Source: Erysipelotrichaceae bacterium (GTDB lineage: Bacteria > Bacillota_I > Bacilli_A > RFN20 > CAG-826). Taken from it: 64,000 nt of DNA. The translations under genes and the position numbers were made by a program. The stretch is taken from NCBI GenBank assembly GCA_015059065.1, contig SVBE01000008.1, positions 1-64,000 of the forward strand, read 5' to 3'. The number at the start of each line of letters is the position of its first letter. Position 1 is the first letter of the stretch. Below the pieces are notes generated by a model, which saw only the letters and a program-made list of their open reading frames with translations, did no database searches and had not been told where the DNA came from. Of the stretch, positions 47,253 to 57,262 are shown piece by piece.

Positions 47253-49096
47253 TGAAAAAAGAAGAAAAACATATCGATTTAAAAGCGATTGATAATCCAG
47301 ATTTCTTAAAAGATCTCTCTTATCGTGATTTAGATGTGCTTTCCAGTGATATCACTAATTATTTGGTGGATGTCACTAGTAAGACAGGCGGACATTTATC
47401 CTCTAATTTAGGGGTTGTTGATGCTACTTTAGCGTTATGCCGCAGTTTTGATTTTAAAAAAGATAAAATCATCTTTGACGTTGGACATCAATCCTATACT
47501 TATAAATTATTAACCGGTAGAGATTTAACGAAATTGCGTCAAAAAGACGGAATAAGCGGATTCCAAAAGGTCAATGAATCTCCTTATGACCACTTTGAAT
47601 GCGGCCATTCTTCAACTTCTATATCAGTTGCCTTAGGCATGGCAACAGCTAGAGATTTAAAAGGTGATGATTATAGCGTCATCTCATTCATCGGTGATTC
47701 TTCCATTGTTAATGGCTTAGCTTTTGAAGGACTTAATACTTGTCAAGATAATAAACATAAGATCATCATCGTCCTTAACGATAATGAAATGTCAATCTCT
47801 AGACCAGTTGGAGGTATCTCCCATCTATTAAGAAGATTCCAATTTTCCAAATTATACGCAAAAAGTAAAAATTTATTTATCCGCATTAGCTCAAAAGGAA
47901 AAGTGGGGATTAAGATTTATAATTTCTTCTATAAACTCAAAAACGCAATTAAGCGTCGCTTCTTAACGATGACGATTTTTGATAACCTCGGTTTCTCTGT
48001 TGTCGGTCCTATCGACGGACACGACATCAAGGGAATGGAGAAAGCTTTTGCTAAAGCAAAAAGAAACAGTAAATCCACGATTGTGATCATTAAAACGATT
48101 AAAGGCAAAGGTTATAAATACTGCGAAGAAGATAAAGAAGGTAAATGGCACGGCGTTGCTCCTTTTGATAAAGAAACAGGCCAACCACTTAAAAAACCAG
48201 GTGTCTCTTGGAGTGAATATTTCTCCTCTCTCATCGATAAAAAGATGATGAACGATAAAGATGTGGTTACAATCACCCCGGCGACTGGATATGGTAGTGA
48301 ACTTCTCTATTTAGAAAAAGCTTACCCCACAAGAGTGATCGATGTCGGTATCGCAGAAGAACATGCTTTAACATATGCAGGTGGATTATCAATAAGCGGT
48401 ATCCATCCAATTATTTGTATTTATTCAACTTTCCTTCAAAGAGCATATGACGAACTCAGTCACGATATCGCGAGAATGAAACTTGATGCGACGATCCTTG
48501 TCGATCGCGCGGGACTAGTGGGAAATGATGGAGAAACTCATCAAGGCATCTATGATGAAGCCTTCTTATATAGCATTCCAAATGTCACTATAAGTATGCC
48601 ATCTAATACTTTAGATGCGAATTATCTATTTGACCAATCTTTTGAAAAGCATGGTCCATTCGTCGTCAGATTCCCTAGAGAAGAGATCAAACAAAACGAA
48701 CTCATCTATCCATTTAAATATGGTCGAGCGATTAAATTAAAAGAAGGCAAGAAATTAGCAGTGGTCTCTCTTGGACCAATCATCCATGAAGTCTTAGACC
48801 GTGTCGAAAAAGAAGGTCTTGATATCACAATCTATAATTCCTTATTCATCAAACCAATCGATTTAGAAATGGTGAAAGAGTTACTAAATTATGACAAAGT
48901 CATAATCTATGATGTATACGGGACGAAAGAAGGCCTTGCTATTCACCTTATTGAAGCTTTAAATAACCTCTCTTATAAAGGGGTAATCAAGACTTTATGC
49001 GTCCCTGATAAATTCATCAAACAAGCGACGATAAAAGAGCAAAGAGAAGATCTTCACATCTCCTTAGATGATTTGTTTATGGAGATAAATAAATAA
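47252..49096 (+). CDS. dxs: 1-deoxy-D-xylulose-5-phosphate synthase
   Basis: GHQSYTYKLLTGR; SISRPVGGISHLL; GPIDGHD; AEEHALTYAGGL; DRAGLVGNDGETHQG. Confidence 0.95.
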   Translation: MKKEEKHIDLKAIDNPDFLKDLSYRDLDVLSSDITNYLVDVTSKTGGHLSSNLGVVDATLALCRSFDFKKDKIIFDVGHQSYTYKLLTGRDLTKLRQKDGISGFQKVNESPYDHFECGHSSTSISVALGMATARDLKGDDYSVISFIGDSSIVNGLAFEGLNTCQDNKHKIIIVLNDNEMSISRPVGGISHLLRRFQFSKLYAKSKNLFIRISSKGKVGIKIYNFFYKLKNAIKRRFLTMTIFDNLGFSVVGPIDGHDIKGMEKAFAKAKRNSKSTIVIIKTIKGKGYKYCEEDKEGKWHGVAPFDKETGQPLKKPGVSWSEYFSSLIDKKMMNDKDVVTITPATGYGSELLYLEKAYPTRVIDVGIAEEHALTYAGGLSISGIHPIICIYSTFLQRAYDELSHDIARMKLDATILVDRAGLVGNDGETHQGIYDEAFLYSIPNVTISMPSNTLDANYLFDQSFEKHGPFVVRFPREEIKQNELIYPFKYGRAIKLKEGKKLAVVSLGPIIHEVLDRVEKEGLDITIYNSLFIKPIDLEMVKELLNYDKVIIYDVYGTKEGLAIHLIEALNNLSYKGVIKTLCVPDKFIKQATIKEQREDLHISLDDLFMEINK

Positions 49097-49980
49097 TGGA
49101 TATCTCTGATGCGATAGAACTATATTCGCAGTATATTCTCGTAGAGAAAGGTCTACTTCCTTCAACCTTAGAGAATTATAAAGAAGATTTATATCATTTC
49201 TTTAAATTCTTCCCTGATAAGCATACAACTGATGATTTATATAGCACGGATTTAATGGATTATTTTCGTTATCAATTAGAGAACGAACTATCCGTTTCAA
49301 CCGCTTTAAGGAGATTATCAGCGACGAAATCTTTCTATCTCTTCCTCTCTAAAGAAGGGTATATCAAAGAAGAAATCCCAGAATTTGAAACGGTGAAAAA
49401 GCCGTCTCATCTTCCCGATTGTTTATCGATGGAAGAAGTGGAAGCTTTATTAAACGCGCCAGATATTAATAAGATCGATGAAATCAGAGATAAAGCGATG
49501 CTGGAAACGATGTATTCTTCAGGTCTACGTGTCAGCGAATTGATTGCTTTAGAGATTAAAAACGTCAACCTCAATAGAGGAGTGATCCAAGTATTTGGTA
49601 AAGGGGCAAAAGAAAGAAAGGTTCCCCTTGGTGATTATGCGATAGAATATATCAATAGATATATTGAACTGGTGAGGAATAAGAATCATAATAAGAACAG
49701 CAAATATTTGTTCTTATCTAAATACGGTCAGCCAATCACCAGACAGTACTTCTTCAAGATGATTCGTAAATACGCTTTACGAGCGGGAATTGATCGTCCG
49801 ATATCTCCTCATATCTTAAGGCATAGCTTTGCAACTCACCTATTAGAAAATAATGCTGACCTAAGAGCGGTTCAAGAAATGCTGGGTCATACGAATATCG
49901 CAACGACCCAGATCTACACGCATGTCTCCTCGAGAAGGATGACATCCATCTATGATTCATATATGAAAGGAAAGAAATAA
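49096..49980 (+). CDS. xerD: Tyrosine recombinase XerD
   Basis: SGLRVSELIAL; SPHILRHSFATHLLENNADLRAVQEMLGHTNIATTQIYTHVS. Confidence 0.94.
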   Translation: MDISDAIELYSQYILVEKGLLPSTLENYKEDLYHFFKFFPDKHTTDDLYSTDLMDYFRYQLENELSVSTALRRLSATKSFYLFLSKEGYIKEEIPEFETVKKPSHLPDCLSMEEVEALLNAPDINKIDEIRDKAMLETMYSSGLRVSELIALEIKNVNLNRGVIQVFGKGAKERKVPLGDYAIEYINRYIELVRNKNHNKNSKYLFLSKYGQPITRQYFFKMIRKYALRAGIDRPISPHILRHSFATHLLENNADLRAVQEMLGHTNIATTQIYTHVSSRRMTSIYDSYMKGKK

Positions 49981-49982
49981 TT

Positions 49983-51038
49983 ATGTGGCAACAACCTGTT
50001 TCAATCATCTCCTATTTACTAGTCGCTGCGCTAGTGGTCTTCTTATCGATATTTTTAAGCATATTTGTCGATCTCCTCGATAAAAAGACTAATGTCTCTG
50101 GAGCCTTCTTAGGTTCAATTCTTTTAGCGGCCACAACTTCCTTACCAGAATTATTTACTTCTTTAACTGCTTCACTTTTAGTGAATAATAACGCGCTTGT
50201 ATATGGTGATATATTAGGCAGCAATTTATTCAATATGACACTTTTCGCCATCATTTATTTCTTCTTCTTTAAGAAATTAAGTCAGTCCAAATTTAAAAAG
50301 AAGCAGCACATCATCACCGTCATATTCATCGGCTTGATGTATGTCGTCACATATATTGCCTCTTTTGTCTTTGATTTCAACCATATCTTATGGGGTTGGT
50401 TTAACCCGATGAGTATATTAATTGTCGCTGTCTATGTTTTATATGTCATCAAGACTCCAACCGAAGAAGAAAAAGAAGAAGATGAAGAATCTCATTCCCG
50501 TTTTGATAATCTCACTGTTAAACAAATAATTATATTATTTATTATCTTCGCGATTGGTTTAATCGGTGCCTCAATCGGTATGACATATCTTGCAGATTGG
50601 GTTTGCATCGTCTTTAATATGAATGCAACTTTTGGAGGAGCATTATTCTTAGGCGTAGCAACTTCTCTTCCAGAGATGACCGCGACTATCACATTATGCA
50701 AAAAGAAGAATTTCAACGCCGCATACGGCAATATCCTCGGCAGCTGTTGTTTCAACTTCATCATTTTAACCCTTGCCGATTTATTGTCCTTTAAATGCCC
50801 ATATACTTTATATTATTTAGACCAAAATGCTTTCTTGCTCATGGTTTTAGGATCGGTGAGTTTAATTGCTGTTTTAGTTTCTTTATTTGTTTCTAATAGT
50901 CAAAAATTTAAAGATAATATCCCTAATAGATTTGCTATCTATGCGGTTGGTTTTATCGTACTAGGTTCTTATATAGTCTATTTAATCTTATCTAATATCG
51001 ACTTAGGTTTAGCTTTCGCCCCATTTATTCGTGGCTAG
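49983..51038 (+). CDS. CaCA-family Na+/Ca2+ antiporter
   Basis: Duplicated alpha motif: LAATTSLPELFTSLTASLL..GDILGSNLFN and GVATSLPEMTATITL..GNILGSCCFN. Confidence 0.9.
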   Translation: MWQQPVSIISYLLVAALVVFLSIFLSIFVDLLDKKTNVSGAFLGSILLAATTSLPELFTSLTASLLVNNNALVYGDILGSNLFNMTLFAIIYFFFFKKLSQSKFKKKQHIITVIFIGLMYVVTYIASFVFDFNHILWGWFNPMSILIVAVYVLYVIKTPTEEEKEEDEESHSRFDNLTVKQIIILFIIFAIGLIGASIGMTYLADWVCIVFNMNATFGGALFLGVATSLPEMTATITLCKKKNFNAAYGNILGSCCFNFIILTLADLLSFKCPYTLYYLDQNAFLLMVLGSVSLIAVLVSLFVSNSQKFKDNIPNRFAIYAVGFIVLGSYIVYLILSNIDLGLAFAPFIRG

Positions 51039-51624
51039 TAATAATTATCGCATTATTAATAATATCTTTAGATATTATACCTTTATTAACTAAACTAGAA
51101 ACTAGTCTAGAAGTCGCTTCTCTAGATAAAAATAATTCTTTAGCTAAATAGGCGATGGAATTCACTTTGATCTGATTATTACGAATCTTTAAATAATAAA
51201 ATAGTCTTTCCTCAGCAGATTTAAAGTTGAGGATTTTTATTTTCTCGTTCAATGTTTTTCCAAAATCGGATTGAATTTTTAAATACTCGTTTAGAAATTC
51301 TTTATTGCTTCTTATTATGTCAACCAAGTTATCTTTCTTAATCGAGGCAACTTTGCATTTAGTTTTACAGATGACATTTCCTTTATATCGCGGATCGCTA
51401 GAGAAGATTAAATTATTCCCTAATAATTGATTTGGCAAGACCGTATTATAGATCATCTTTAGGCCTTGGAAGGAAAAAGAAGATATTTCAATGACACCTT
51501 CTAAAACAATAGTGACCTCTTCACAGATATCATCCTCATGATAAATGACTTCATCCTTAGGGTATGAAGTGATTTTCACTTTCTTTATTTCTTCTTGGCT
51601 TAATATATTTATTAATTTATTCAT
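51025..51624 (-). CDS. Crp/Fnr-family transcriptional regulator
   Basis: cNMP-binding-like fold; C-terminal wHTH SIAYLAKELFLSREATSRLVSSLVNKGII. Confidence 0.9.
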   Translation of the reverse strand: MNKLINILSQEEIKKVKITSYPKDEVIYHEDDICEEVTIVLEGVIEISSFSFQGLKMIYNTVLPNQLLGNNLIFSSDPRYKGNVICKTKCKVASIKKDNLVDIIRSNKEFLNEYLKIQSDFGKTLNEKIKILNFKSAEERLFYYLKIRNNQIKVNSIAYLAKELFLSREATSRLVSSLVNKGIISKDIINNAIIITSHE

Positions 51625-51627
51625 ATG

Positions 51628-51643
51628 TGTGATTCAAATCACG
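51628..51643. promoter_or_regulatory. CRP/FNR-type operator
   Basis: TGTGATTCAAATCACG; perfect GTGATT-CA-AATCAC palindrome between divergent genes. Confidence 0.75.
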
Positions 51644-51689
51644 CTTTCTAAAAATATTATATGTAATAATATCCAGGAGGTAAATATTT

Positions 51690-52673
51690 ATGAAAAAGAA
51701 TTTAATATTAACAGTTATGCTTGCTGGAATATCCCTAACAGCGTGTGGAACTAGTTCCCCATCAAGCAGTGAAAGTCAACAATCAAGTCAACCAGACATC
51801 AATACATTAAAGATCATCTCCCCAAGTGGGGCTCCAGCGATTGGTTTATATAATATGTTTAAAAACGGCAATGTAGAAATCAACGCGGATGCGAACAACG
51901 TTTTATCTTATTTATCTGCCGATAGCAGTAAAGATGTCGTCATCGCTCCAACGAATGCTTTAGTCTCTAAAGTGATGGGTAAAATTGATAATTTTAAGAT
52001 TGCCGCGAATATCACATTTGGCAATTTCTATCTCGCCAGTGTGAATACTGATGGGGAAGCGGTTATGACTAACGATAGTTATGTCGTCTTATTCCAACAA
52101 AACCAACTCCCAGATCGTTTATTTAAATATGTATACGGTGATGAATTCACTAATTTACATTATGTAACAGCCGCTTCTGACGCTGCTAAATGTGCAATCA
52201 CTGGTAAAAACGAAACAGATAATAATGCGAAAGTGGATTTCGTTTTAGTCCCTCAACCAGCATTAACTAATGTTTTAGCCAATTCTAAAGCTAATGCAAA
52301 GCTCTATAAGAACATTCAAGAAGACTTTAAAACTAAAAGTGGTGGCTTAGAAATCACTCAAGCTTCCATCTTTGTGAACACTAAATCTGATGAAGCAACA
52401 ATTAAAGCCTTCCTCGATAAAATATCTAAAGATATTAATGATGCATTAGCTAATCCATCTTTATTAAAACAAGCCGTTGAAGGTCTCTCTCAAGAAGAGC
52501 TCACCAACAAATTCGGCGTTGGTAGTGGTCAATTACTTCAAAAAATGATCGCTGATAATGCGATTAGAATCGGTTATAAACGCGCTTTTGATAATAAAAG
52601 AGCGATTGATAACTTCTTAAAAGCATTAAAATTCACCTTAGAGGACACTAGTGAAGAAGTTTATTACAAATAA
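51690..52673 (+). CDS. ABC transporter substrate-binding lipoprotein (NMT1/SsuA/ThiY-like)
   Basis: Lipobox LTACG; KIISPSGAPAIGLYNMF; paired with SsuC/TauC-like permease. Confidence 0.75.
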   Translation: MKKNLILTVMLAGISLTACGTSSPSSSESQQSSQPDINTLKIISPSGAPAIGLYNMFKNGNVEINADANNVLSYLSADSSKDVVIAPTNALVSKVMGKIDNFKIAANITFGNFYLASVNTDGEAVMTNDSYVVLFQQNQLPDRLFKYVYGDEFTNLHYVTAASDAAKCAITGKNETDNNAKVDFVLVPQPALTNVLANSKANAKLYKNIQEDFKTKSGGLEITQASIFVNTKSDEATIKAFLDKISKDINDALANPSLLKQAVEGLSQEELTNKFGVGSGQLLQKMIADNAIRIGYKRAFDNKRAIDNFLKALKFTLEDTSEEVYYK

Positions 52674-53415
52674 TTACATCCTCTATTCCTTAGGAATAAT
52701 CTTCGTCTTTATTCTTTGGGTTATCTTTTCCTCTACCTTAGGTGGAGGAAATTTATATTTTCCGACCCCTATAGAAACTTTTAAGAAATTAGGGGAACTA
52801 TTAAGTGGTTCATATATCTATTTATCAATAGGATGGACCTTATTAAGGACTTTAATCGGGTTTCTCGCTAGTTTATTGGCCGCGCTTATTTTCGGCCTTC
52901 TAGCGGGCTCTTTTAGAAGCGTTTATATTTTCTTAAAACCATTAATGACAATCTTCAAGAGCTTACCAACAGCTGCATTAGTCTTTTTATTCCTCGTATT
53001 AAGTGGTTCTAGGTACGCGCCTGTATATATCGTTTTTCTTATTTCCTTCCCAATTCTATATGAATCTATCGTTGGAGGCATAAAAAGCGTTCCCCAAGAA
53101 ATAAACGATGTGTTAAGAATTGATACGGAAGGTGGGCTTGTTCCTTTAATGAAGATCAAAGTGCCGATCGCTTCTCCATATATCATCGTTGGTTTAGCCT
53201 CGAGTTTTGCTTTATCCCTTAAGACAACAATCATGGCTGAGATCATCACCGGAGATACAGGATATGGATTAGGCAACGCTATTAGAGCATATAGAAGTTT
53301 AGACCCAACAGATCTCTCCCCGATATTCGCAATATCATTGATTGCAATCGTCATTGTTTTAATCGTTGATTTAGTCGGATTATTCATCACAAAGTACATT
53401 GAAAAACGTAAATAA
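52651..53415 (+). CDS. ABC transporter permease (SsuC/TauC/ThiX-like), GTG start overlapping SBP gene
   Basis: 6-TM; IFKSLPTAALVFLFLV, EAA-like loop DTEGGLVPLMKIKVPIASPYIIVGL. Confidence 0.85.
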   Translation: MKKFITNNYILYSLGIIFVFILWVIFSSTLGGGNLYFPTPIETFKKLGELLSGSYIYLSIGWTLLRTLIGFLASLLAALIFGLLAGSFRSVYIFLKPLMTIFKSLPTAALVFLFLVLSGSRYAPVYIVFLISFPILYESIVGGIKSVPQEINDVLRIDTEGGLVPLMKIKVPIASPYIIVGLASSFALSLKTTIMAEIITGDTGYGLGNAIRAYRSLDPTDLSPIFAISLIAIVIVLIVDLVGLFITKYIEKRK

Positions 53416-53521
53416 AAAAGGTTAATTCCTCTATATAAAACTAAGACAGTTATACTAGAAACTCGAAAACAGTGTTATCAAAACTAGTAGTTTTCTAGTA
53501 GTTTTTAAATCTACTAATTTC

Positions 53522-53530
53522 TGTGGATAA
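53522..53530 (-). promoter_or_regulatory. Perfect DnaA-box match in intergenic DNA
   Basis: TGTGGATAA (reverse complement TTATCCACA). Confidence 0.3.
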
Positions 53531-53618
53531 CTCATTGTTAATAAACCTGATTATTTAGTGAATCGCTCTGTTTAATACTAGAAAATATTAGACTGAATCT
53601 TATTATTCTTATTATTGG

Positions 53619-53638
53619 TTGACATAATGGACATTATG
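53619..53638 (+). promoter_or_regulatory. Palindromic operator overlapping a TTGACA hexamer
   Basis: TTGACATAATGGACATTATG: CATAATG-GA-CATTATG perfect inverted repeat. Confidence 0.45.
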
Positions 53639-53829
53639 CGAAGTAGTTATATAAATGAGTTTTTGGTAGTTAATAACAACTAATCACTATTGCGTTACTA
53701 CCTCAAACTATGTGCTTTTCTGATAAGAACCATAAAACAGAATAATTATCAAATGAAGGTTATAAGTTTCAACAATTCAAATCACTTTGATTTTATTGTG
53801 TTATAATTAGTAAGAACAGATAATAATTT

Positions 53830-54699
53830 ATGATTAAAGTATCTAACTTAACTAAGAAATTTGAAGACGTTACTGCTATCAATAATCTTTCTATTGAAAT
53901 CCGTCCAGGTGTTAATGGCCTAATGGGCGAAAATGGCGCGGGTAAGTCTACTTTATTAAGACTCATCTCTGCTATTTATGTTCCAACTGAAGGTGAGATC
54001 ACTATTGATGAGCACCCTGCAAACTCATTAGAAGCTAAAAATATCTTATTCTTCCTATCTGATAACCCCTATTACCCACGTAATGCAGATATTAAGACCT
54101 GTGTTTCTTTATATTCATCACTATTTCCACTCGATGTTCATAAGACCTATGAACTAATTGATAAGTTCAAACTCCCAAAAGGACGTCGTGTTAATAATTA
54201 TTCTAAAGGGATGAGAAGACAGTTATTTATTGCTATTGCTCTAGCAATGGATTGTTCTTATATCCTTTTAGATGAAGCTTTTGACGGCGTTGATCCAATG
54301 GCGGTTGAAGTCATTAAGCAAGAAATTAAAGAGCAAGGCAAAGCTAAAACATTTATCATCGCTTCCCATAGTCTTACTTCTTTAGAAGGTCTATGTGATA
54401 ATTTCATTCTTCTCCATAAAGGCAACCTCAGTAAAGAAGCTAATATTATTGAAGAAGCCACTACTTATCAAAAATATCAAATTTTATTTGATAAAGAAGT
54501 TAAAGAAGAAGATATCCTCTTAAAAGGATATCCACTATCATCATTATCTAAGATTGGTTCTATTTCCCATCTTATCTTTAATGCTGATTTTGATATCGAT
54601 TCCTTTAAGAAGGATTTCCCATGCTCATTATTTGAAAAGATCAATATCGATGACCAAGAAGTATTTAAAGAAAATATGAGAAAGGAGAAGGATAGATGA
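53830..54699 (+). CDS. ABC-2 type exporter ATP-binding protein
   Basis: GLMGENGAGKSTLLRLISAIYVPTEGEI; NYSKGMRRQLFIAIAL; LLDEAFDGVDP. Confidence 0.92.
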   Translation: MIKVSNLTKKFEDVTAINNLSIEIRPGVNGLMGENGAGKSTLLRLISAIYVPTEGEITIDEHPANSLEAKNILFFLSDNPYYPRNADIKTCVSLYSSLFPLDVHKTYELIDKFKLPKGRRVNNYSKGMRRQLFIAIALAMDCSYILLDEAFDGVDPMAVEVIKQEIKEQGKAKTFIIASHSLTSLEGLCDNFILLHKGNLSKEANIIEEATTYQKYQILFDKEVKEEDILLKGYPLSSLSKIGSISHLIFNADFDIDSFKKDFPCSLFEKINIDDQEVFKENMRKEKDR

Positions 54700-55871
54700 A
54701 ACCGTATATAAAATATACCATCAGAAGATATCTACCTTATTTCCTCACTCTAGGAATCATTTTGGTCGCCTATTTCATGATTTGTGTTAATGTGTCGAGT
54801 GCAGTCATTCGTTCATCATCGTCATATTACGTTTTTAATCGTCCCACATCCTCGATGCTCGGATTCTTCATCCCACTTATCATTTTGACAACATTTGCTC
54901 CACTATTTGTGAATCGTTATCGTTACCATATCCAAGATGTCGATCTCTTCTATCAAAACCCCAAAGGACAAAGAAGTATTAGATATGTCAATAACCTCGT
55001 GGTTCTAGTTGGTAGCGTTGCTATTTATACTGGATTATTTCTCTTATCCCTTCTCATCATGTTATTAATACAATTACCAAACGCTGGTAAAGTGATAACA
55101 AACGGAGATATAACTTATAGTTATTTCCTATTTAATTTTGGTTATTATATCCTTGCTTACATCTTGGTTTTAATCGCTGGTTGCCTTAATTACTTCATCT
55201 CTTATTACCTGGTGACTCGTAGCAATAGACTTATCAATTCCTTAATCATGCTAGCGTGTGGTTATTTCTTGCTCAATAATGCTTTAACCACCCCTTTATA
55301 TTACATCATGCATTACATCAGAATGATTAATCACGGGACAGGGTATTCTTTCATTGTCTCTAGCTCAAACGCATTCCACACTATTACGATGGTTAACCCA
55401 TTAGCGATTGTTTATGAAGCTTTTAATCCCCTAGTGATTGATATGAGCAGCGATTTCTTTAGTAGAAGAGAAGCTATATTATTGGTTCTCGACTTTGTTT
55501 ATCTTGGCCTATTTATTGTTATAGGCATTATATGCCTACTAGTTTTCATCAAAGAAAAAGAGAGCAGCGGAGAACTCGCTGGTAAACCGATGGGTAGAGA
55601 TTGCGCTCAGAAGATAATCTTTGAAGCTTTCTTTATCGTGTTAGCCTTTACTTTAGGAGCGGCAAACGTTAGTCCATCTTCTTTCCTCGCTTTAATGATT
55701 GTCTTACATATCGCGATTATCACTTTCCTCTGTGCTGGGCATTATATCTTTAACAGCATATTGAATCATCGCTTCACCTTAAATAAAAAAGACATAATTC
55801 CTTATGTCATAATCATTTCCGTCTATATTGTTACAATAGTGTTAACCACTATTCTCAGTAATGTTAAATAA
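54696..55871 (+). CDS. ABC-2 type exporter membrane protein
   Basis: Multi-TM protein translationally coupled to the ATPase. Confidence 0.7.
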   Translation: MKPYIKYTIRRYLPYFLTLGIILVAYFMICVNVSSAVIRSSSSYYVFNRPTSSMLGFFIPLIILTTFAPLFVNRYRYHIQDVDLFYQNPKGQRSIRYVNNLVVLVGSVAIYTGLFLLSLLIMLLIQLPNAGKVITNGDITYSYFLFNFGYYILAYILVLIAGCLNYFISYYLVTRSNRLINSLIMLACGYFLLNNALTTPLYYIMHYIRMINHGTGYSFIVSSSNAFHTITMVNPLAIVYEAFNPLVIDMSSDFFSRREAILLVLDFVYLGLFIVIGIICLLVFIKEKESSGELAGKPMGRDCAQKIIFEAFFIVLAFTLGAANVSPSSFLALMIVLHIAIITFLCAGHYIFNSILNHRFTLNKKDIIPYVIIISVYIVTIVLTTILSNVK

Positions 55872-55874
55872 TAG

Positions 55875-56972
55875 TTATTTAAGATAGAAATCAAAACAAT
55901 CTTCTGTCCATGGGTTGCTCGTCATTTTACCGTTAGATTCGAGATAGTTTTTATTCGTTCTAAGCATGACGATAAAACCGATTTCATAATCTTCTTTCAT
56001 GAGTTCGATTAGTTTGCTGCTGTCATAGCCTCTTAATGGGTCTAATTTATCTGCCGCGTACACTATTCTTTCCATCGCTGACATCTTTGCTCTTCCTGTC
56101 GCATGGAATCTAATCGCGTCGAGGATCTCTTGGTCGTTAATGCCAAACTGTTGCTCTGCGATGATCGCCCCGACGAATTGATGGTATGAGAAAATCGGTA
56201 AATCTTTATAATCTGGATAATTATATTCGATGATTTCAAGCTGTTCTTCTCTGCTCATCGACTTCGCGATATCGTGGAGATAGCCAGCGACGAAATATCT
56301 GCCATAATTATGTTCATCTATCAATAAACCATTAGCCTCTGCGATTTCACAGGCCAGTCTCGCTACAGAAACAACGTGATTATATCTCTTCTCCGTATAC
56401 ATCGCTTTTACGCGTGGAACGAAATAAAGTTCATGTTCAATTATATAATTGAGGACTTTAGGAGGAAGATTGAGCTTAGACAAGTCTCTGATATCTGTTG
56501 AAGACATATCAAAAGTCTTACCTTTGATGAATTTCATATGATAAGTCTTCGCGTTCTCTAAAGGAACGGAATATCCACTTCGAGGATAATAGATGATTTG
56601 GACGAGTTCAGAGATCTCTTTAGCCTTTATCCAACGATGAAAATTCATCGCTTGATCTTCGCCGATGAGAAAATAGATTTTGTCATCAGGGAATTTCTTA
56701 ACAAAATATTCCACTGTATCGATGGAATAATTATTTGTGTCTTTACCACTATTGAGTTCAAATTCATCAATCTTAAGTTCTGGATAATCTTCAATAGCGA
56801 GCTTCAGCATATTGAGTTTATCTTTTTTTGATACGCTTTGGGCCTTCCAGATGCCAATTGGAGACGGAACCAAATAAACTACCGCGTTATAATCTTTCGC
56901 GGCTTTACGGGCCATATTTAAGTGTCCAATATGAATTGGATCGAAGCTGCCTCCGAATATTATGATATTCAT
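55875..56972 (-). CDS. nadD: Nicotinate-nucleotide adenylyltransferase fused to YqeK-type HD hydrolase
   Basis: N-term IIIFGGSFDPIHIGHLNMARKA, SSTDIR; C-term RYNHVVSVARLACEIAEANG..AGYLHDIAKSM, HD motif. Confidence 0.94.
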   Translation of the reverse strand: MNIIIFGGSFDPIHIGHLNMARKAAKDYNAVVYLVPSPIGIWKAQSVSKKDKLNMLKLAIEDYPELKIDEFELNSGKDTNNYSIDTVEYFVKKFPDDKIYFLIGEDQAMNFHRWIKAKEISELVQIIYYPRSGYSVPLENAKTYHMKFIKGKTFDMSSTDIRDLSKLNLPPKVLNYIIEHELYFVPRVKAMYTEKRYNHVVSVARLACEIAEANGLLIDEHNYGRYFVAGYLHDIAKSMSREEQLEIIEYNYPDYKDLPIFSYHQFVGAIIAEQQFGINDQEILDAIRFHATGRAKMSAMERIVYAADKLDPLRGYDSSKLIELMKEDYEIGFIVMLRTNKNYLESNGKMTSNPWTEDCFDFYLK

Positions 56973-57262
56973 TTTACTAATTTGATTTTGGACTTCTCTT
57001 TATTCTTTCGATAAAGAATGATCACTCTGCCGACGACTTGCACGACTTCTGCATTTAATTTGCTCGATAAATCTAAAGCGAGTTCCATAATCGGCGAAGT
57101 ATAGCCTTTCATCACATCGATTTTGATGAGTTCTTTTGCGGTCAATGCTTTATCAAGCATATCTAAAACCGTAGAAGAGATTTCATTCTTTCCGATTTGA
57201 TATTTTGTTTCTAGAGTTGAGGCTAAACCTTTGAGCTGTGCCTTTTGGTGATTGTTTAACAT
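56969..57262 (-). CDS. yhbY: CRS1/YhbY RNA-binding protein
   Basis: QKAQLKGLASTLETKYQIGKNEISSTVLDMLDKALTAKELIKI. Confidence 0.92.
   Translation of the reverse strand: MLNNHQKAQLKGLASTLETKYQIGKNEISSTVLDMLDKALTAKELIKIDVMKGYTSPIMELALDLSSKLNAEVVQVVGRVIILYRKNKEKSKIKLVK

Noticed and set aside
53416-53829. Chromosomal replication origin
   Set aside because: Only one perfect DnaA box in the region and other perfect TTATCCACA matches occur inside coding genes (e.g. around 14530 and 32745); no dnaA/dnaN nearby
53830-54699. ATPase partner of the SBP/permease pair at 51690-53415
   Set aside because: Sequence is of the ABC-2 exporter type, separated by 410 bp with its own promoter, and translationally coupled to a different membrane protein
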